From contig CAUCXP010000061.1 of NCBI GenBank assembly GCA_958446785.1, positions 1 to 7,776 on the forward strand: a DNA stretch of 7,776 nucleotides. The letters run 5' to 3'. The translations under genes and the position numbers were made by a program. The notes beneath the pieces were generated by a model. That model saw only the letters and a list, made by a program, of their open reading frames with translations, had not been told where the DNA came from and did not search any database. Every line of letters begins with the position of its first letter. Position 1 is the stretch's first letter. This DNA comes from an uncultured Collinsella sp. Its GTDB lineage: Bacteria; Actinomycetota; Coriobacteriia; Coriobacteriales; Coriobacteriaceae. This document shows positions 5,391 to 7,776 of this stretch, in pieces.

Positions 5391-6035
5391 ATGCATATCT
5401 ACTCTGTATCAGATCCCGAGTTCAAATCCTATGGTCGCGTGTGGGACGACGTGCCGTCCAACCTGACCGCCCCGCTTGTCGAGGCGCTTGCGGCTACTCC
5501 CATTCCCGAGGGCAGCAAGTACGTAGCAAGTGCGCCGGAGCTCGAAGGCGTCAAGGATGCCGACAAACTGGGCTTTCTCATGTTTGGCGGCCGCCCCTTC
5601 CAGCTCGGCTGGTGCAACGGCCACAACACACGCCTCAACTGCCTGGAGTATCACCGCGCCAGCGAGTTTAACCTGGGCGCCCGCGACTTTATCCTGCTCG
5701 TGGCGCATCGCTGGGAGATCGAGGACGGCAAGCTCGACACCGCGTGCGTCAAGGCGTTCCGCGTGCCGGCGGGTACGGTCGTCGAAGTCTTCAACACCAC
5801 GCTCCACTACACGCCATGCATGGTCGACGACGGCGGCTTCCAGGTAATGGTTGCGTTGCCCGCCGGCACCAATGGTCCGCGCCCCGAGGCCGCAGCCGAC
5901 GTGCCCGCGGTCGGCGACAGCTACTGCTACTGGAAGGCTGACAAGTGGGTCCTCTGCCACGCCGACAGCCCCAAGGCAGCCGAAGGCGGCTACGTGGGCC
6001 TCTTCGGCAAGAACCTCGACATCGCCTGTGACTAG
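5391..6035 (+). CDS. DUF4867 family protein (cupin-like)
   Basis: The 214-residue product matches the pattern I know for DUF4867, a family of bacterial cytoplasmic proteins with a probable cupin-like fold and no established reaction. Recognisable family features are the N-terminus MHIYSVSDPEFKSYG, the segment FGGRPFQLGWCNGHN (65-79), LNCLEYHRASEFN (82-94), FRVPAGTVVEVFNTTLHYTPC (123-143) and VALPAGTNGP (154-163). Conserved-looking His78, Glu86, His88, Glu92 and His139 could form a metal site; that is an inference. The ATG at 5391 is chosen for its AGGAG (5381-5385) and the family N-terminus; an in-frame ATG at 5355 has no ribosome binding site. Codons return to the G/C-ending style of the kinase and luxS. 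It lies between the PTS cluster and the GH1 gene, so a role in sugar metabolism is possible but unproven. No convincing promoter was found; TAGAAT at 5351-5356 lacks a -35. Confidence 0.85.
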   Translation: MHIYSVSDPEFKSYGRVWDDVPSNLTAPLVEALAATPIPEGSKYVASAPELEGVKDADKLGFLMFGGRPFQLGWCNGHNTRLNCLEYHRASEFNLGARDFILLVAHRWEIEDGKLDTACVKAFRVPAGTVVEVFNTTLHYTPCMVDDGGFQVMVALPAGTNGPRPEAAADVPAVGDSYCYWKADKWVLCHADSPKAAEGGYVGLFGKNLDIACD

Positions 6036-6043
6036 CATCTTCC

Positions 6044-6100
6044 GTCTCGATTTGTAACATCTAGCGGGCTAAATCGTCTCTACCTGTTACAGATTTAGAC
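6044..6100. repeat. 57-base palindromic repeat, unit 1
   Basis: Arms 6044-6059 (GTCTCGATTTGTAACA) and 6085-6100 (TGTTACAGATTTAGAC) form a 16-position stem around a 25-base centre: 13 Watson-Crick pairs, 2 G·U and 1 mismatch. The centre holds a small TAG/CTA hairpin. AAAC follows. It begins 9 bases after the DUF4867 stop codon. No T-tract is present, so it is not an intrinsic terminator. Confidence 0.8.
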
Positions 6101-6123
6101 AAACTGCGGGGGGCTGCCCGAAA

Positions 6124-6180
6124 ATCTCGATCTGTAACACCAAGCCCGGTTTTGGCTGCCTACCTGTTACAGATCGAGAC
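6124..6180. repeat. 57-base palindromic repeat, unit 2
   Basis: TCTCGATCTGTAACA (6125-6139) and its exact reverse complement (6165-6179) form a 15-bp perfect stem around a 25-base centre. The outermost pair, 6124/6180, is mismatched. Length, arm size and spacing equal those of unit 1, and ACCTGTTACAGAT plus a trailing AGACAAAC are shared by both. A small AGCC/GGCT hairpin sits in the centre. The two units are 23 bases apart in the same orientation. Confidence 0.85.
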
Positions 6181-6182
6181 AA

Positions 6183-6240
6183 ACCGTCCCCAACCACCAC
6201 AAAGGTGCCTGTCCCCTTTGTGGTGGTGTGGGGCGGCGGT
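6183..6240. repeat. Large palindrome with GGTGCCTGTCCCC core
   Basis: ACCACCACAAAGG (6193-6205) pairs perfectly with CCTTTGTGGTGGT (6215-6227) over a 9-base loop. Past a one-base bulge at 6228 the stem continues with five more pairs (6188-6192 with 6229-6233), and after an internal loop ACCG (6183-6186) pairs with CGGT (6237-6240). That gives about 22 bp in all. The core GGTGCCTGTCCCC is a motif I recall from dispersed intergenic palindromes in several bacterial genomes; this is memory, not a search result. No T-tract follows. Confidence 0.8.

Positions 6241-7776
<1,536 letters not shown>

Noticed and set aside
5409..6038. A 209-residue open frame on the minus strand
   Set aside because: It is the complement of the DUF4867 gene, which has a good ribosome binding site and family motifs. 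The minus frame shows only biased composition.
6044..6180. CRISPR array
   Set aside because: Only two units, each an inverted repeat with its own arms and no unique-spacer periodicity; no cas gene in the window.
6044..6240. Intrinsic terminators for the DUF4867 gene
   Set aside because: None of the three palindromes is followed by a T-tract on the plus strand, so they are listed as repeats.

Overview
The window looks like a chromosomal segment of a moderately high-GC, Gram-positive gut actinobacterium, most like Collinsella or a relative in the Coriobacteriia. That placement is an inference from the mix of genes (glycerol-kinase-like FGGY kinase, LuxS, PRD antiterminator, beta-glucoside PTS, DUF4867 protein, GH1 phospho-beta-glucosidase), the G/C-ending codons of the flanking genes and the style of the intergenic repeats. 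It has not been checked by a database search. All genes read on the + strand. No RNA genes, CRISPR array or transposase gene were found.

Layout. (1) 1-1061: the C-terminal ~70% of a glycerol-kinase-like FGGY sugar kinase, cut by the left edge. (2) 1062-1213: a short intergenic region packed with complementary arms of one motif (GGGACGGGG / CCCCGTCCC). It forms a strong intrinsic terminator for the kinase and a 75-base imperfect palindrome, with a likely luxS promoter inside that palindrome. (3) 1214-1702: luxS, complete. (4) 1703-1902: a leader with two hairpins, the second a strong intrinsic terminator just before the next gene. (5) 1903-5267: a catabolic cluster of a BglG/LicT-type antiterminator, a PTS EIIBC permease without an EIIA domain, an intergenic terminator, and an alpha/beta hydrolase. 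(6) 5391-6035: a DUF4867 protein. (7) 6036-6379: a 344-base non-coding stretch with two tandem 57-base palindromic units of identical geometry, a third larger palindrome with a GGTGCCTGTCCCC core, and a candidate promoter. (8) 6380-7776: a GH1 6-phospho-beta-glucosidase that lacks only its last residues at the right edge.

How the genes fit together. The antiterminator would sense the phosphorylation state of the PTS and let transcription pass the terminator in its own leader, switching on the permease. The permease would import and phosphorylate a beta-glucoside. The GH1 enzyme, which carries the Ser/Lys/Tyr phosphate-binding residues of 6-phospho-glycosidases, would split the imported 6-phospho-glycoside. 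The hydrolase placed after the permease may remove an acyl group from the same substrate; that is an inference from context. LuxS (activated methyl cycle and AI-2) and the kinase appear to be separate units.

The antiterminator and hydrolase genes have visibly lower GC and more A/T-ending codons than the flanking kinase, luxS and DUF4867 genes. The cluster may therefore have been acquired as a cassette. The most unusual structure is in the two repeat-rich intergenic regions. The protein-coding content is mostly of recognisable families, with a few residue-level departures noted in the findings.
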